A stretch of DNA of 38,780 bases from Candidatus Kuenenia stuttgartensis (GCA_945904015.1 CAMDPK010000063.1:1-38780); one strand, 5' to 3'; positions 1-7,496 are shown, counted from the first letter of the stretch. A program made the numbers and translations. Notes: generated from the letters alone by a model not told the origin.

Positions 1-11
1 TGTCGAAAAGA

Positions 12-68
12 TCAATGCAGAACGACGAGATCCTCGCGCTCGACAACCGCGGCGATCACAGACCGCAA
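12..68 (-). pseudogene. Possible VapC/PIN toxin C-terminal remnant
   Basis: The minus strand encodes a short peptide, LRSVIAAVVEREDLVVLH, followed by a stop. It resembles the stretch in VapC-type PIN toxins just before the last acidic cluster (D-x-LIAA-x-A-x-x-x-x-x-x-VLH-x-D). The usual aspartates after LH are absent because the frame stops, so this would be a decayed tail. It lies just beyond the broken end of the IS3 orfA, so the IS remnant may have cut into it. The match is short and from memory; the neighbouring toxin genes make it more plausible. The rest of the gene, if any, lies outside the window. Confidence 0.25.
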
Positions 69-373
69 CCAGGAAGGAGCATGAAAATATGCGTCCGTGA
101 AATTGACATTTCCAGAGGTAAGATCTCACGCTCCATCCGCAGCCGCTCGTTCTCGGCCCGCAAGCGACGGTTCTCCTCCTCCAATGCCGTCGGCTGAGCC
201 TGCGCCGCAAACGCCTTCGAGCCGTCCGCCGACAACTGCTCCCGCCAATTCCGCAGCAGGTTTTGACCAATCTCGAATCGCCGAGCCGCCTCCGCGACAC
301 TCAGCCCTTGCCGTGATACCAGGGCCACGGCCTCGACCTTGATTTCCCTCGTAAACACTCGACGCTTCGACAT
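56..373 (-). pseudogene. Truncated IS3-family transposase OrfA
   Basis: Residues 1 to about 86 match the OrfA (helix-turn-helix, Tnp_1) subunit of IS3-type elements: a basic start (MSKRRVFTREIKVEAV), the HTH core LSVAEAARRFEIG and a Leu/Glu/Arg coiled coil (LEEENRRLRAENERLRMERE). In intact OrfA the coiled coil continues as ERDILKKA. Here the reading changes after EREIL, near position 115, into unrelated sequence and soon stops. No OrfB (DDE integrase, normally reached by -1 frameshift) follows, because the window edge is 56 bases away and that space does not read as OrfB. A good ribosome-binding site (GTGAGGAGCG) precedes the ATG. No terminal inverted repeats were recognised. This is a dead IS fragment in a toxin-antitoxin-rich island. 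Confidence 0.7.
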
Positions 374-464
374 GAACTTCGCTCCTCACGCGTCACAATA
401 CGCGCTGCGTTGCGCGCACGCAAAACGTGGGCAAGTCCAGAGTCGGCATTTCGTTATTCCTCGC

Positions 465-492
465 GTCCGGGGAGGGTCACTGATCCCCGGAC
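465..492. repeat. Short perfect inverted repeat
   Basis: Arms GTCCGGGGA (465-473) and TCCCCGGAC (484-492) form a 9-bp hairpin with a 10-nt loop. It lies just downstream (minus strand) of the first 3'-end gene fragment. There is no T-run, so a terminator role is unproven. Nothing else was recognised between 374 and 505. Confidence 0.5.
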
Positions 493-505
493 CCTCGACC
501 TCTAC

Positions 506-601
506 TCAAACCGTGTAACTGACTTTATTAGAGACCTCGCCGAGCTTGCACTTCGTAAAACTTCCGGCGGGGTCTTTGGCCTTGCCTTCGTACTTGAACA
601 T
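506..601 (-). pseudogene. 3'-end copy A of the 101-aa gene at 2096-2401
   Basis: The minus strand reads an uninterrupted 31-codon frame, MFKYEGKAKDPAGSF onward, ending in the same KVSYTV-stop as the complete gene at 2096-2401. By eye 87 of 96 bases match positions 2096-2191. It begins 3 bases after the stop codon of the VapC gene (605) and ends exactly at the shared TGA. The upstream two thirds of the gene are missing, so this is a partial duplicate and not a gene. See the finding on repeats bracketing toxin modules. Confidence 0.85.
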
Positions 602-604
602 GTC

Positions 605-991
605 TCACCACAGTCGCCTCACAGGGTAGGCATCGAAGGCGTCATCACTGCTGATGACGGAGATGTCTTCGACCATCGCCTGAGCGATGATCAGCCGATC
701 GAACGGATCGCGGTGATGTAACGGCAGCGTTGTCAGCACGGCGGTATGTTTGAATTCGACCGGCAGAATCTCAAAGCCATTGCCAGGGATCGCTTTCTGC
801 ATGAAGTCTTCGTATCGGTTCGGTAGCGTGTACTCGCCGAGACGAATCTTGATCGCGATCTCCCGATAGCTCGCCGGACTGACGCACATGTCGTGAGCTG
901 GATCGTCGATCAAACCTCTGGCCTGATCGCTCAACTGGGAATCGCCGAGAGCAAACCAGAGCAACGTGTGAGTGTCGAGCAACAACTTCAT
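605..991 (-). CDS. vapC: VapC-type PIN-domain toxin
   Basis: A 128-aa PIN-domain protein of the VapC family; members are Mg-dependent RNases that cleave RNA (often tRNA or rRNA) when the antitoxin is lost. The N-terminal strand MKLLLDTHTLLWF carries the first acidic residue, SPASYREIAIKIRLG the conserved Glu, and HHRDPFDRLIIAQA the Asp pair with the typical helix. Length is normal and all acidic positions look intact. ATG 991 overlaps the vapB stop by one base (TGATG), which suggests translational coupling; a GTG at 994 is an alternative. GGAG lies 8 nt upstream. A partial copy of another gene's 3' end starts 3 bases after its stop. Confidence 0.9.
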   Translation of the reverse strand: MKLLLDTHTLLWFALGDSQLSDQARGLIDDPAHDMCVSPASYREIAIKIRLGEYTLPNRYEDFMQKAIPGNGFEILPVEFKHTAVLTTLPLHHRDPFDRLIIAQAMVEDISVISSDDAFDAYPVRRLW

Positions 992-1218
992 CACATGTAC
1001 TCCACGAAGTCCCGCAGGTGTTCGTCATCCTCGGTCACGATCGTCAGCATTTCCTTGCAGGCACCAAACTGAGGCCGCAGCATTGATTTGATCGTCAATC
1101 GCAACTCCGCCACAGGGTGATCGCCTTGCAAAATGACCACTTGATCGTCAGCGGTCAGTCGGGCAATCAGTTCCGGCAATTGCGCCTGAGCCTCTCCCAA
1201 AGTCACGGTCAGGGACAT
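991..1218 (-). CDS. vapB: VapB/Phd-YefM-like antitoxin
   Basis: A 75-aa antitoxin directly upstream of and overlapping vapC. The N-terminal part (MSLTVTLGEAQAQLPELIARL) follows the Phd/YefM fold: a strand, then a helix with the L-x-E-L-I pattern, then VVILQGDHPVAELR, the conserved two-strand segment. The C-terminal third (residues 45-75) would wrap the toxin. Such antitoxins bind DNA as dimers and repress their own operon. The longer open frame to 1398 is rejected, because it runs through a frame-shifted copy of another gene's 3' end. That repeat (B) stops only about 3 bases before this ATG, so the native promoter may have been replaced. Confidence 0.85.
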   Translation of the reverse strand: MSLTVTLGEAQAQLPELIARLTADDQVVILQGDHPVAELRLTIKSMLRPQFGACKEMLTIVTEDDEHLRDFVEYM

Positions 1219-1220
1219 GG

Positions 1221-1297
1221 TGTATCTTATCGGAGACCTCGCCGAGCTTGCTCTTCGTAAAATTTCCGGCGGGGTCTTTGGCGTAGCCTTCGTACTT
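1221..1297 (-). pseudogene. 3'-end copy B of the 101-aa gene at 2096-2401
   Basis: The minus strand contains KYEGYAKDPAGNFTKSKLGEVSDK, closely matching the C-terminus of the complete gene at 2096-2401. Similarity starts at AAGTACGAAGGCTAC, 6 bases later than in copy A, and decays at GATAAGATACACC right before the vapB ATG, without the normal stop. It has the same orientation as copies A and the parent gene. Confidence 0.8.
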
Positions 1298-1309
1298 CCT
1301 TCGACCACC

Positions 1310-1418
1310 ACCCCACCGACCTTGTGTTTGTGGCTCGCGGGCTTCTGCACTACTTTGAATCGTATTGAGCCAGAGTCGTGCAAAAGCCCGCGAGCCACCG
1401 GGGCAAGCCCGGTGGGGT
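1310..1418. repeat. MITE-like inverted repeat
   Basis: Inner arms of 21 bp (1330-1350 and 1378-1398) contain GTGGCTCGCGGGCTT and differ at one base. Outer arms of 9 bp, ACCCCACCG and CGGTGGGGT (1310-1318 and 1410-1418), are perfect. The loop is 27 nt. The right outer arm touches the stop codon of the 59-aa gene. It could act as a terminator for the TA transcript, but it resembles a dispersed palindromic element more than a simple terminator. Confidence 0.75.
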
Positions 1419-1597
1419 CAATGTTTCACAGCCTTCTTCGATGACCCTTGCCAAATGGCGTGACCGGAGGCGGCTTGACGCTTCTGAGCGTCGGCCAGAA
1501 TGGCCTTGATGTCGCCACCAAACTTTTCGGCAATCTGCTGACGTGTCCGATGAATCTCGTCGAGAATCGGGTCACGAATCACTGTTTTCGAACTCAT
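1418..1597 (-). CDS. Small protein paired with PIN toxin, putative antitoxin
   Basis: A 59-aa protein, MSSKTVIRDPILDEIHRTRQ at its start, charged and probably helical (QQIAEKFGGDIKAILADAQK), ending in a basic tail GSSKKAVKH. It overlaps the 3' end of the broken PIN-toxin frame by 26 bases on the same strand, in the order toxin then small gene. Small helical proteins of this kind accompany PIN genes in planctomycetes and cyanobacteria, so an antitoxin role is inferred from position and character. Its frame is intact although the toxin partner is broken. No clear DNA-binding motif was seen. Confidence 0.65.
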   Translation of the reverse strand: MSSKTVIRDPILDEIHRTRQQIAEKFGGDIKAILADAQKRQAASGHAIWQGSSKKAVKH

Positions 1598-2063
1598 CCT
1601 CCACCATCTCTTCCGGCGTGCAAATGATTGGGATCGAGTATCCCAAGTCTGTCAAAACCTCGTGAATCCGAGGCAAAATCTTCGCGTTGGCAATGTGCTT
1701 GCAATTCCACGTCAGCAAGTAGTCTATCCCGTGATGAGTCACCATCGCGATATGCAACGCATCGACGAGCGCCTTCTACGGCAAAATCGCTCGCGACATG
1801 ATCTCGCTAGCAATCACGCCAATCCGATCATCGAGCGGCAGTAGCGGAATCCCATTCAAAGACTCCAGTCGCTCCGCCGCCAGCACCGGATCGCCCGCCG
1901 CTGCTTCATCGAGAACGTACTGCGATGTGACCAATTCCTAATTGTCTCGTTCGTCGTTCCACCATTGATGCGTCAAAAGCTGCCGAGCCGCCATGACAAC
2001 CTGCGAACTGGGACGCTGCCGCAGATAGCTGACGATCGAAGTCTCGATGTACACAGTCGGCAT
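1572..2063 (-). pseudogene. PIN-domain toxin with two in-frame amber codons
   Basis: From ATG 2063 one frame of 164 codons reads as a PIN toxin: MPTVYIETSIVSYLRQRPSS (first Asp position is Glu here), QLLTHQWWNDERDN, ELVTSQYVLDEAAAGDP, ALVDALHIAMVTHHGIDYLL and TWNCKHIANA, ending in the CTPEEM motif common to this subfamily. TAG occurs at codon 42 (1938-1940) and codon 96 (1776-1778). No frameshift is needed to follow the family across its length. The last part (from 1757) alone stays open. It overlaps the 59-aa gene. Most likely inactive; neighbouring genes use TAG as a genuine stop, which argues against recoding. Confidence 0.85.
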
Positions 2064-2095
2064 GGCTGCGAAACTCTCGTCGTCAAACGATGAAA

Positions 2096-2401
2096 TCAAA
2101 CCGTGTAGCTGACCTTATTCGAGACCTCGACGAGCTTGCTCTTGGTGAAACTTCCGGCGGGGTCTTTGGCGTAGCCTTCGTACTTGAACATTTGCAGGAC
2201 GACTTCGTACTGGCCGGGAGTCGTGTCGGCGTGTTCGTAGCTGTTGTTCGCGCGAGCCGGCACGGTCACGACGACTTGGCCGTTGCGGCGAATCTCCCAC
2301 AGCAACTGCGAACCCCAATCGTTCGACACGTCGCCTCGCACCAACTTCCGCCCTTCCAAACGAATCTCCGCCTGCGGCGTCCCTTCAAATTGCTGTTCCA
2401 T
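2096..2401 (-). CDS. Hypothetical protein, source of the 3'-end repeats
   Basis: A 101-aa protein of no recognised family. Its sequence suggests a small beta-sandwich: short alternating strands such as LLWEIRRNGQVVVTVPA, an aromatic-rich centre (NNSYEHADTTPGQYEVVLQM) and SNKVSYTV at the C-terminus. There is no signal peptide or membrane segment. The start is set at MEQQFEG (ATG 2401); the open frame extends to 2458 but its extra residues look noncoding. The last 96 bases (2096-2191) are copied at 506-601 and partly at 1221-1297, and toxin modules lie between the copies. Confidence 0.7.
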   Translation of the reverse strand: MEQQFEGTPQAEIRLEGRKLVRGDVSNDWGSQLLWEIRRNGQVVVTVPARANNSYEHADTTPGQYEVVLQMFKYEGYAKDPAGSFTKSKLVEVSNKVSYTV

Positions 2402-2553
2402 GTGGGCGTCTCCGAAAGAGTGGCGAGTTGTTAGGGGCGAGGGGCGACAACATATCAAAGCCGGCTGGTGTGACCAAGCACGAATCCTGGTGGAGTTCCA
2501 ATGCCGGAGGTCTCATCGACGGTTGGAGGGATTGCAACTGGCAGAGGAAAGTC

Positions 2554-2653
2554 AGTGCAAAGTGCAGAGTGAAGACTGCAAAGTGCAAAATGTCAGACAT
2601 GGCTTAACGCTTCTCACTCTTCACTTTGCAGTCTTCACTCTGCACTTTGCACT
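2554..2653. repeat. Perfect 32-bp inverted repeat in the hisC upstream gap
   Basis: Arms 2554-2585 and 2622-2653 are perfectly complementary. They contain GTGCAAAGTGCAGAGTGAAG on the left and its reverse complement on the right, around a 36-nt loop. The arms themselves carry tandem TGCACTTTGCAC-type repeats. It lies in the 367-base gap 2402-2768 between the divergent 101-aa gene and hisC; no gene was recognised there. A mobile palindrome is more likely than a terminator, because no gene ends here. Confidence 0.85.
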
Positions 2654-2768
2654 TTGCACTGCCGCTTCAGTTTCATCAGGTCGGTGTCCGCTGTCATCGG
2701 AGAACGACCCTGATATGCTCACCGCACCGCAACGATCTTGCCTTCTCCTTCCGATTTGAATTCCCGCC

Positions 2769-3848
2769 ATGCCTCTGATCCGCCCCGATATCGACCGCAT
2801 TGATGGCTACGTCCCCGGCGAGCAGCCGCAGGATTCCGGCTGGACGAAACTCAACACCAACGAGAACCCGTACCCGCCGTCACCGCGAGTCGCCGAAGCG
2901 ATCACTCGCGCCGCGAACGGGCGGCTGAATGTGTACCCCGACCCGCTCGGCACGGAGGTCCGCAAGCAGATTGGCGAGCTGTTCGAGGTCGATCCCGATT
3001 GGGTCATCCCGGCCAACGGCAGCGACGAGAACCTGACGATCATCACGCGCACGTTCGCTGACTCCAGCGACGTCATCGCGTATCCGTATCCGAGCTACAT
3101 CCTCTACGAATCGCTGGCCGACATTCAGGGAGCCAAGCACGAACGCATCCTGCTGAACCCCGATTGGTCCTGGAATTGGTCGGAGACAACTCCGGTGACC
3201 GACTGGGCGAAGATCGTCTTCGTGCCGAACCCGAACTCGCCCTCCGGCAACCGCTGGTCGGACGAGGATGTCGTGCGACTCGTCCCACCGCGCGGAGTGC
3301 TGGTGCTCGACGGAGCCTACGCCGACTTCGCCGACGTCCGCTCGAAAGCCGAACTTCTGCACAACACTGACGTCGGTCGACGCATCATCGTGACGCGGAC
3401 ACTCAGCAAGAGCTACAGCCTCGCCGGCATCCGCTCCGGCTTCGCGATCGCTCATCCCGACCTGATCGCCGCGATGCGGAAGGTCAAAGACAGCTACAAC
3501 TGCGACAGCCTGACCCTGGCCGGCACGCTCGCCACGTTGCAGGATCAAAACTGGATGCTCGCCAACGTCGCTCGCATTCAAGCCACCCGCGCGCGGCTGA
3601 CCGAATCGCTGCAAAAACTCGGCTTCGACGTCGTCCCCAGCCAATCCAACTTCGTCTGGGCCACGCGACCGACAGGCGGACATCGTGAGATTTACGAGAG
3701 CCTCAAGGCTCAAAAGATCCTTGTCCGCTATATGCGTTTTCCGGACGTGCCGTTCGCACCGAACAATCTGCTCGACGGCCTGCGAATCACCGTCGGCACA
3801 GACGCCGAGATCGATCGGCTCTTGGAAGTGCTGAAGACGTTGATCTAA
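2769..3848 (+). CDS. hisC: Histidinol-phosphate aminotransferase
   Basis: A 359-aa class-II (fold type I) PLP aminotransferase that converts imidazole acetol phosphate and glutamate to histidinol phosphate in histidine synthesis. Visible marks: KLNTNENPYPPSP at the N-terminus (family signature), NPNSPSGN (PLP-binding loop, residues 154-161), the Asp/Tyr pair D181 and Y184, and the Schiff-base lysine K214 in TRTLSKSYSLAGIRSG. Length fits HisC. It stands alone, not in a his operon. The product could also act on aromatic keto acids, as in some HisC homologues. A palindrome follows its stop. Confidence 0.93.
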   Translation: MPLIRPDIDRIDGYVPGEQPQDSGWTKLNTNENPYPPSPRVAEAITRAANGRLNVYPDPLGTEVRKQIGELFEVDPDWVIPANGSDENLTIITRTFADSSDVIAYPYPSYILYESLADIQGAKHERILLNPDWSWNWSETTPVTDWAKIVFVPNPNSPSGNRWSDEDVVRLVPPRGVLVLDGAYADFADVRSKAELLHNTDVGRRIIVTRTLSKSYSLAGIRSGFAIAHPDLIAAMRKVKDSYNCDSLTLAGTLATLQDQNWMLANVARIQATRARLTESLQKLGFDVVPSQSNFVWATRPTGGHREIYESLKAQKILVRYMRFPDVPFAPNNLLDGLRITVGTDAEIDRLLEVLKTLI

Positions 3849-3851
3849 TGC

Positions 3852-3871
3852 CCTCTCCCTTGGGAGAGGGT
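3852..3871. repeat. Palindrome after hisC, terminator or REP-like
   Basis: CCCTCTCCCTTGGGAGAGGG is a near-perfect 20-bp palindrome 4 bases after the hisC stop, followed by GTGGACGAAGGCCGGGTGAGGG. This composite resembles a repeat widespread in bacterial intergenic regions. It may stop hisC transcription, though no T-run follows. Confidence 0.6.
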
Positions 3872-3936
3872 GGACGAAGGCCGGGTGAGGGTTTCGAGGA
3901 AGTCAGAGACCAATAGCAACTCGCGGAATTGAGCGG

Positions 3937-6900
3937 ATGCGTTCGTCATTCAGTCTACTGCTGACACTCGTGCTCTTTGGACTGCCAAGCGCAGTCCGAG
4001 CCGACGATCCGCAGGCCGCCGAGTTCTTCGAGAAGCGCATCCGCCCGTTGCTCGTGGCACGTTGCTTCGACTGTCACGGCGAAGACCAATCCGAAAGCGA
4101 ACTGCGTCTCGATTCGCGAGCGGACATGCTGGAAGGCGGCTCGCGCGGAGCGGCGATTGTGCCCGGCGAACCGGACAAGAGTTTGCTGATTCGCGCCGTC
4201 AATCACGCTGACACGCTGGCCATGCCGCCCAAAGAAAAGTTGGCGCAACGCGACATCAACGACTTGATCGCTTGGGTCAAAGCGGGGGCGGTCTGGCCGG
4301 ACAGCGACAAGCCGAAGACGGCGACGAAGAAGCCGGTCGTGAAGTCCGAAACGAAACCGATGCAGTTCACCGACGAGCAACAGAACTTCTGGGCGTTCCA
4401 GCCGATGAGAACTCCGCGTCCGCCGGCCGTGAAGCTCGAACGCTGGGGACAGTCGCCGATTGATCGGTTCATCTTGTCGGAACTCGAATTGCGCGGCTTG
4501 CATCCGGCCGAGATCGCCGACAAGCGTACGCTGATTCGCCGTGCGACGTTCGATCTGCACGGCGTACCGCCAACGCAGAATGAAGTCGCTGAGTTTCTGA
4601 CTGCCAGCGAACCGGATGCGTTCGCTCGCGTGATCGACCGGCTACTCGCGTCGCCGCGATACGGCGAGCGGTGGGGTCGGCATTGGCTGGATGTCGCGCG
4701 ATACGGCGACTCAAACGGGCTGGACGAGAACCTCGCGCAGGCGAATGCGTTTCGGTATCGCGATTGGGTGGTCTCGGCATTCAATCGCGATCTGCCGTTC
4801 GACGAGTTCGTCCGCGAACAAATCGCCGGTGATCTCTTGCCGCCGGAGGGCGATCCGAACGATCCAGCCGTCGCCGCGAAACAGTCGGATCGGCTGACAG
4901 CGACCGGGTTCCTCGTCATCGGCGCGAAGATGCTCGCGGAAGATGACCCGCTCAAAATGCAGATGGACATTGTTGACGAGCAGGTCGACACGATCGGCAA
5001 GGCGTTCCTTGGGCTGACGCTGGGCTGTGCTCGCTGCCACGACCACAAGTTCGATCCGGTGCCGATGGCCGATTACTACTCGCTGGCCGGCATCTTCAAG
5101 AGCACGAAGTCGATGCTCAATTTCAGCGTCGTCGCCAGTTGGAATGAACGGCCGCTCGGATCGCCCGCCGAGTTGCAACAGCACGTCGAACAGAAGCAAC
5201 GCATCGCCGCCAAACAAAACGACGTCAATCAACTCGTCGCGAAGGCCAACGAGCAGTTATTGGACGAGAGCCGCGCTCGCGTCGCCGACTACATCCGCGC
5301 TGCCGCGCGAGAGATCTCTCTCGAAAAGATGTCGCGTTCGTTTGGAGCCGAGTTCGACAAACGTGTCGACAAAACCGCTCCGCTGCCCGACGGCGTGCAG
5401 GTCATCGAAGCGGAGAATTATCAACGCGGCAATGTGCTCAAGCTCAGCACTGGCTACGGCGAGGGGATCGGCGTGATCCTCAGCAACGGCAACGGCGAAT
5501 GGACCGCCGAGTACGACGTGACCGTCCCGACCGCCGGCCTGTATCAGATCGAAACGCGATACGCCGCCGCTGGATCGCGACCGACGCAACTGTCGCTGAA
5601 CGGCCAGGTCATCAAATCGGAAGCCCTTAAAGAAGTCACCGGTTCGTGGAACCCAGACACTCAACGCTGGCACATTGAGGGCAGTTACGAATTCAAAGCC
5701 GGAGCCAATGTCATCCGCCTGTACCGGCAGCCGCCTCTGCCGCACATCGACAAGCTGCTGATCGGTCGGTTTGTGAGCGGCACGGCGCTAGCCGCCGGTC
5801 GTGGAACGGACAAACCCGACAATTCACCGGCGGCTAGCGCCGTGCCGCTCATGTCATTGCGACCGGCATTCGTCAGTCAATGGCGGCGGCTGTTGGAAAA
5901 AGTCATCGACGATGCGAACACGCCGTTCGCCGAATGGCGAACGGTGTTAATGTCATTGGACGGCGCGAATGCGACCGCCCGGATCGAAGCCGCACAGCAG
6001 TTGTTGTCGCTGGCCGACAAGACCGGAGCGGAGTTGGCCGACGTCTACACGGCGTGGACGCAACTCAAAGCGAGCGAGGCTGGCAAGGCCGCGACCGAGT
6101 TGCCGGATGCTAGGCAAGAGACGCTGCGCAAGCTGCTGTTCAACATGGCGGAAGGCTCGCCGTTCGCCGTGCCGAAAAATGCCGAGGAGCATTTCACCAC
6201 CGAGACAAAGACCGCGTTGCAGTCGTGGCGTGACGAGGTCAAACAACTCGAAGCCGCTTTGCCGAAGCTCCCCGTCGCGATGGCCGTCAGCGAAGGGACC
6301 GTCGAAGACTTGCCGCTCCATCTGCGCGGCAACCACACGACGTTGGGCAAGGAGAAACTCCCGCGCCGCTTTCCGCGCATCGTCGCTGGCGATCAACAAA
6401 CTCCCATCGTCGCCGACCGCAGCGGCCGGCTCGAATTCGCGCGCTGGTTGACCGAGCCGACTCATCCGCTGACCGCTCGCGTGGCAGTCAATCGGATTTG
6501 GCAAGGACACTTCGGCGAGGGACTGGTTCGCACCCCCGACAATTTCGGTTTGCTCGGCGACAAGCCGACGCATCCCGCGCTGCTGGATTGGCTGGCGCGC
6601 GAGTTCGTAGTCCCGCCTTCAGGCGGAACCGAGAAAGAAACAACGAACATTCCGCCAAAAGGCGGGACTACGAACTGGTCCCGCAAGCGAATGCACCGAG
6701 CGATCATGCTCTCATCGGCGTATCAAATGCAGACGACGTTCAACGAAGCCGCGTTCCTGGCCGATCCCGACAATCGGTTGTGGTGGCGACGCAATCGCCG
6801 GCGCTTGGAAGTCGAAGCGATCCGCGACTCGTTGCTGGCGGTGAGCGGCCGGCTGGAGAACGCGATGGGGGGCTCGCTGCTGCCGACTCCGAATCGAGGC

Positions 6901-7353
6901 TACGTCACCGGCACGGCGAACAACTACCCGCAGATTTACAACGCGAACCGCCGGTCGGTGTATCTGCCCGTGATCCGCAGTGCGTTGTACGAGTTGTATC
7001 AAGTCTTCGACTTCGCCGAGCCGAGCGTGCTCAACGGCAAACGGGACTCGACGACGCTGGCGACGCAGGCGTTGTTCATGCTCAACAGTTCGTTGGTCGC
7101 CGATCAGTCGCGTGAGATCACTCGACAACTTCTCGCACAGACGAACCTCGACGACGTTGCTCGCGTGCGTCAAGCGTTTCTGACTTGCTACCAGCGCGAA
7201 CCGCTTCCGTCCGAGACGAGCCGCAGCCTGGACTTCCTCAACCGACTCGAAGCCGCGCAGCCCGAAGCCGCTCCGGCCGACCGACGCTCCGCCGCGTGGC
7301 GCGGTCTCTGCCGCACGCTGCTGGCCGCGAACGAGTTCTTGTTTGTCGAATGA
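3937..7353 (+). CDS. PSD1/DUF1553 planctomycete cytochrome-like protein
   Basis: A 1138-aa exported protein with a Sec signal (cleavage near residue 22, after VRA). Domains in order: PSCyt1 with heme-type motif C43-F-D-C46-H47; DUF1549 (about 165-400), with a second CxxCH at C364-A-R-C367-H368; a CBM6/35-like domain (about 488-612; [10 protein letters not shown], beta-rich); and DUF1553 (about 820-1130; [33 protein letters not shown]). Function is unknown; such proteins are thought to act in envelope redox or polysaccharide metabolism. Two palindromic DNA elements lie in frame at residues 613-638 and 889-913 and encode linker-like inserts absent from the usual family pattern. The DUF1501 gene that often follows is missing. 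Confidence 0.92.
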   Translation: MRSSFSLLLTLVLFGLPSAVRADDPQAAEFFEKRIRPLLVARCFDCHGEDQSESELRLDSRADMLEGGSRGAAIVPGEPDKSLLIRAVNHADTLAMPPKEKLAQRDINDLIAWVKAGAVWPDSDKPKTATKKPVVKSETKPMQFTDEQQNFWAFQPMRTPRPPAVKLERWGQSPIDRFILSELELRGLHPAEIADKRTLIRRATFDLHGVPPTQNEVAEFLTASEPDAFARVIDRLLASPRYGERWGRHWLDVARYGDSNGLDENLAQANAFRYRDWVVSAFNRDLPFDEFVREQIAGDLLPPEGDPNDPAVAAKQSDRLTATGFLVIGAKMLAEDDPLKMQMDIVDEQVDTIGKAFLGLTLGCARCHDHKFDPVPMADYYSLAGIFKSTKSMLNFSVVASWNERPLGSPAELQQHVEQKQRIAAKQNDVNQLVAKANEQLLDESRARVADYIRAAAREISLEKMSRSFGAEFDKRVDKTAPLPDGVQVIEAENYQRGNVLKLSTGYGEGIGVILSNGNGEWTAEYDVTVPTAGLYQIETRYAAAGSRPTQLSLNGQVIKSEALKEVTGSWNPDTQRWHIEGSYEFKAGANVIRLYRQPPLPHIDKLLIGRFVSGTALAAGRGTDKPDNSPAASAVPLMSLRPAFVSQWRRLLEKVIDDANTPFAEWRTVLMSLDGANATARIEAAQQLLSLADKTGAELADVYTAWTQLKASEAGKAATELPDARQETLRKLLFNMAEGSPFAVPKNAEEHFTTETKTALQSWRDEVKQLEAALPKLPVAMAVSEGTVEDLPLHLRGNHTTLGKEKLPRRFPRIVAGDQQTPIVADRSGRLEFARWLTEPTHPLTARVAVNRIWQGHFGEGLVRTPDNFGLLGDKPTHPALLDWLAREFVVPPSGGTEKETTNIPPKGGTTNWSRKRMHRAIMLSSAYQMQTTFNEAAFLADPDNRLWWRRNRRRLEVEAIRDSLLAVSGRLENAMGGSLLPTPNRGYVTGTANNYPQIYNANRRSVYLPVIRSALYELYQVFDFAEPSVLNGKRDSTTLATQALFMLNSSLVADQSREITRQLLAQTNLDDVARVRQAFLTCYQREPLPSETSRSLDFLNRLEAAQPEAAPADRRSAAWRGLCRTLLAANEFLFVE
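5774..5851. repeat. Perfect palindromic insert inside the PSD1 gene
   Basis: Arms 5774-5799 and 5826-5851 are perfectly complementary over 26 bp (containing GCACGGCGCTAGCCGCCGGT), with a 26-nt loop. The total length of 78 bases equals 26 codons, so the frame is kept. The encoded stretch [20 protein letters not shown] looks like a flexible linker directly after the CBM-like domain. Confidence 0.9.
6603..6675. repeat. Second palindromic insert inside the PSD1 gene
   Basis: Arms 6603-6628 and 6650-6675 share 24 of 26 bases as inverted copies (GTTCGTAGTCCCGCCTT...). The encoded peptide [19 protein letters not shown] interrupts the conserved DUF1553 segment between LAREFV and [11 protein letters not shown], which are normally almost adjacent. 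Confidence 0.88.
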
Positions 7354-7402
7354 CCGTGAGAGACGACTCCATGTCTCCATCGAGACGATTCAGACAGAAG
7401 CC

Positions 7403-7475
7403 ATTCAACGCAAAGTCGCAAAGGCCGCGAAGAATCCTGTGAAGTTGCTTTGCGATCTCTGCACCTTTGCGTTGA
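7403..7475. repeat. Imperfect inverted repeat between PSD1 gene and ilvD
   Basis: Arms TTCAACGCAAAG (7403-7414) and CTTTGCGTTGAA (7464-7475) are perfect. The inner parts match less well (TCGCAAAGG against GATCGCAAAG). It lies between convergent genes and could terminate both, but it resembles the repeat near 9268 (CGCAAAG motif), so a dispersed element is also possible. Confidence 0.6.
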
Positions 7476-7496
7476 AAATGACTTCACTTCGATGGC

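Noticed and set aside
506..1297. Copies A and B as integron attC sites
   Set aside because: They lack the GTTRRRY/RYYYAAC cores and palindromic fold, and are plainly pieces of a coding sequence.
991..1398. 135-aa gene with an N-terminal extension before vapB
   Set aside because: The extension is a frame-shifted reading of repeat B and of the adjoining hairpin; the antitoxin fold begins at ATG 1218.
1776..1940. TAG recoded as an amino acid
   Set aside because: TAG ends the genes at 9343 and 23819; no pylT/pylS or suppressor tRNA is visible, so decay is simpler.
2402..2768. CRISPR-like or tandem repeat array from the TGCACTTTGCAC units
   Set aside because: No regular spacers; the units belong to one inverted repeat.
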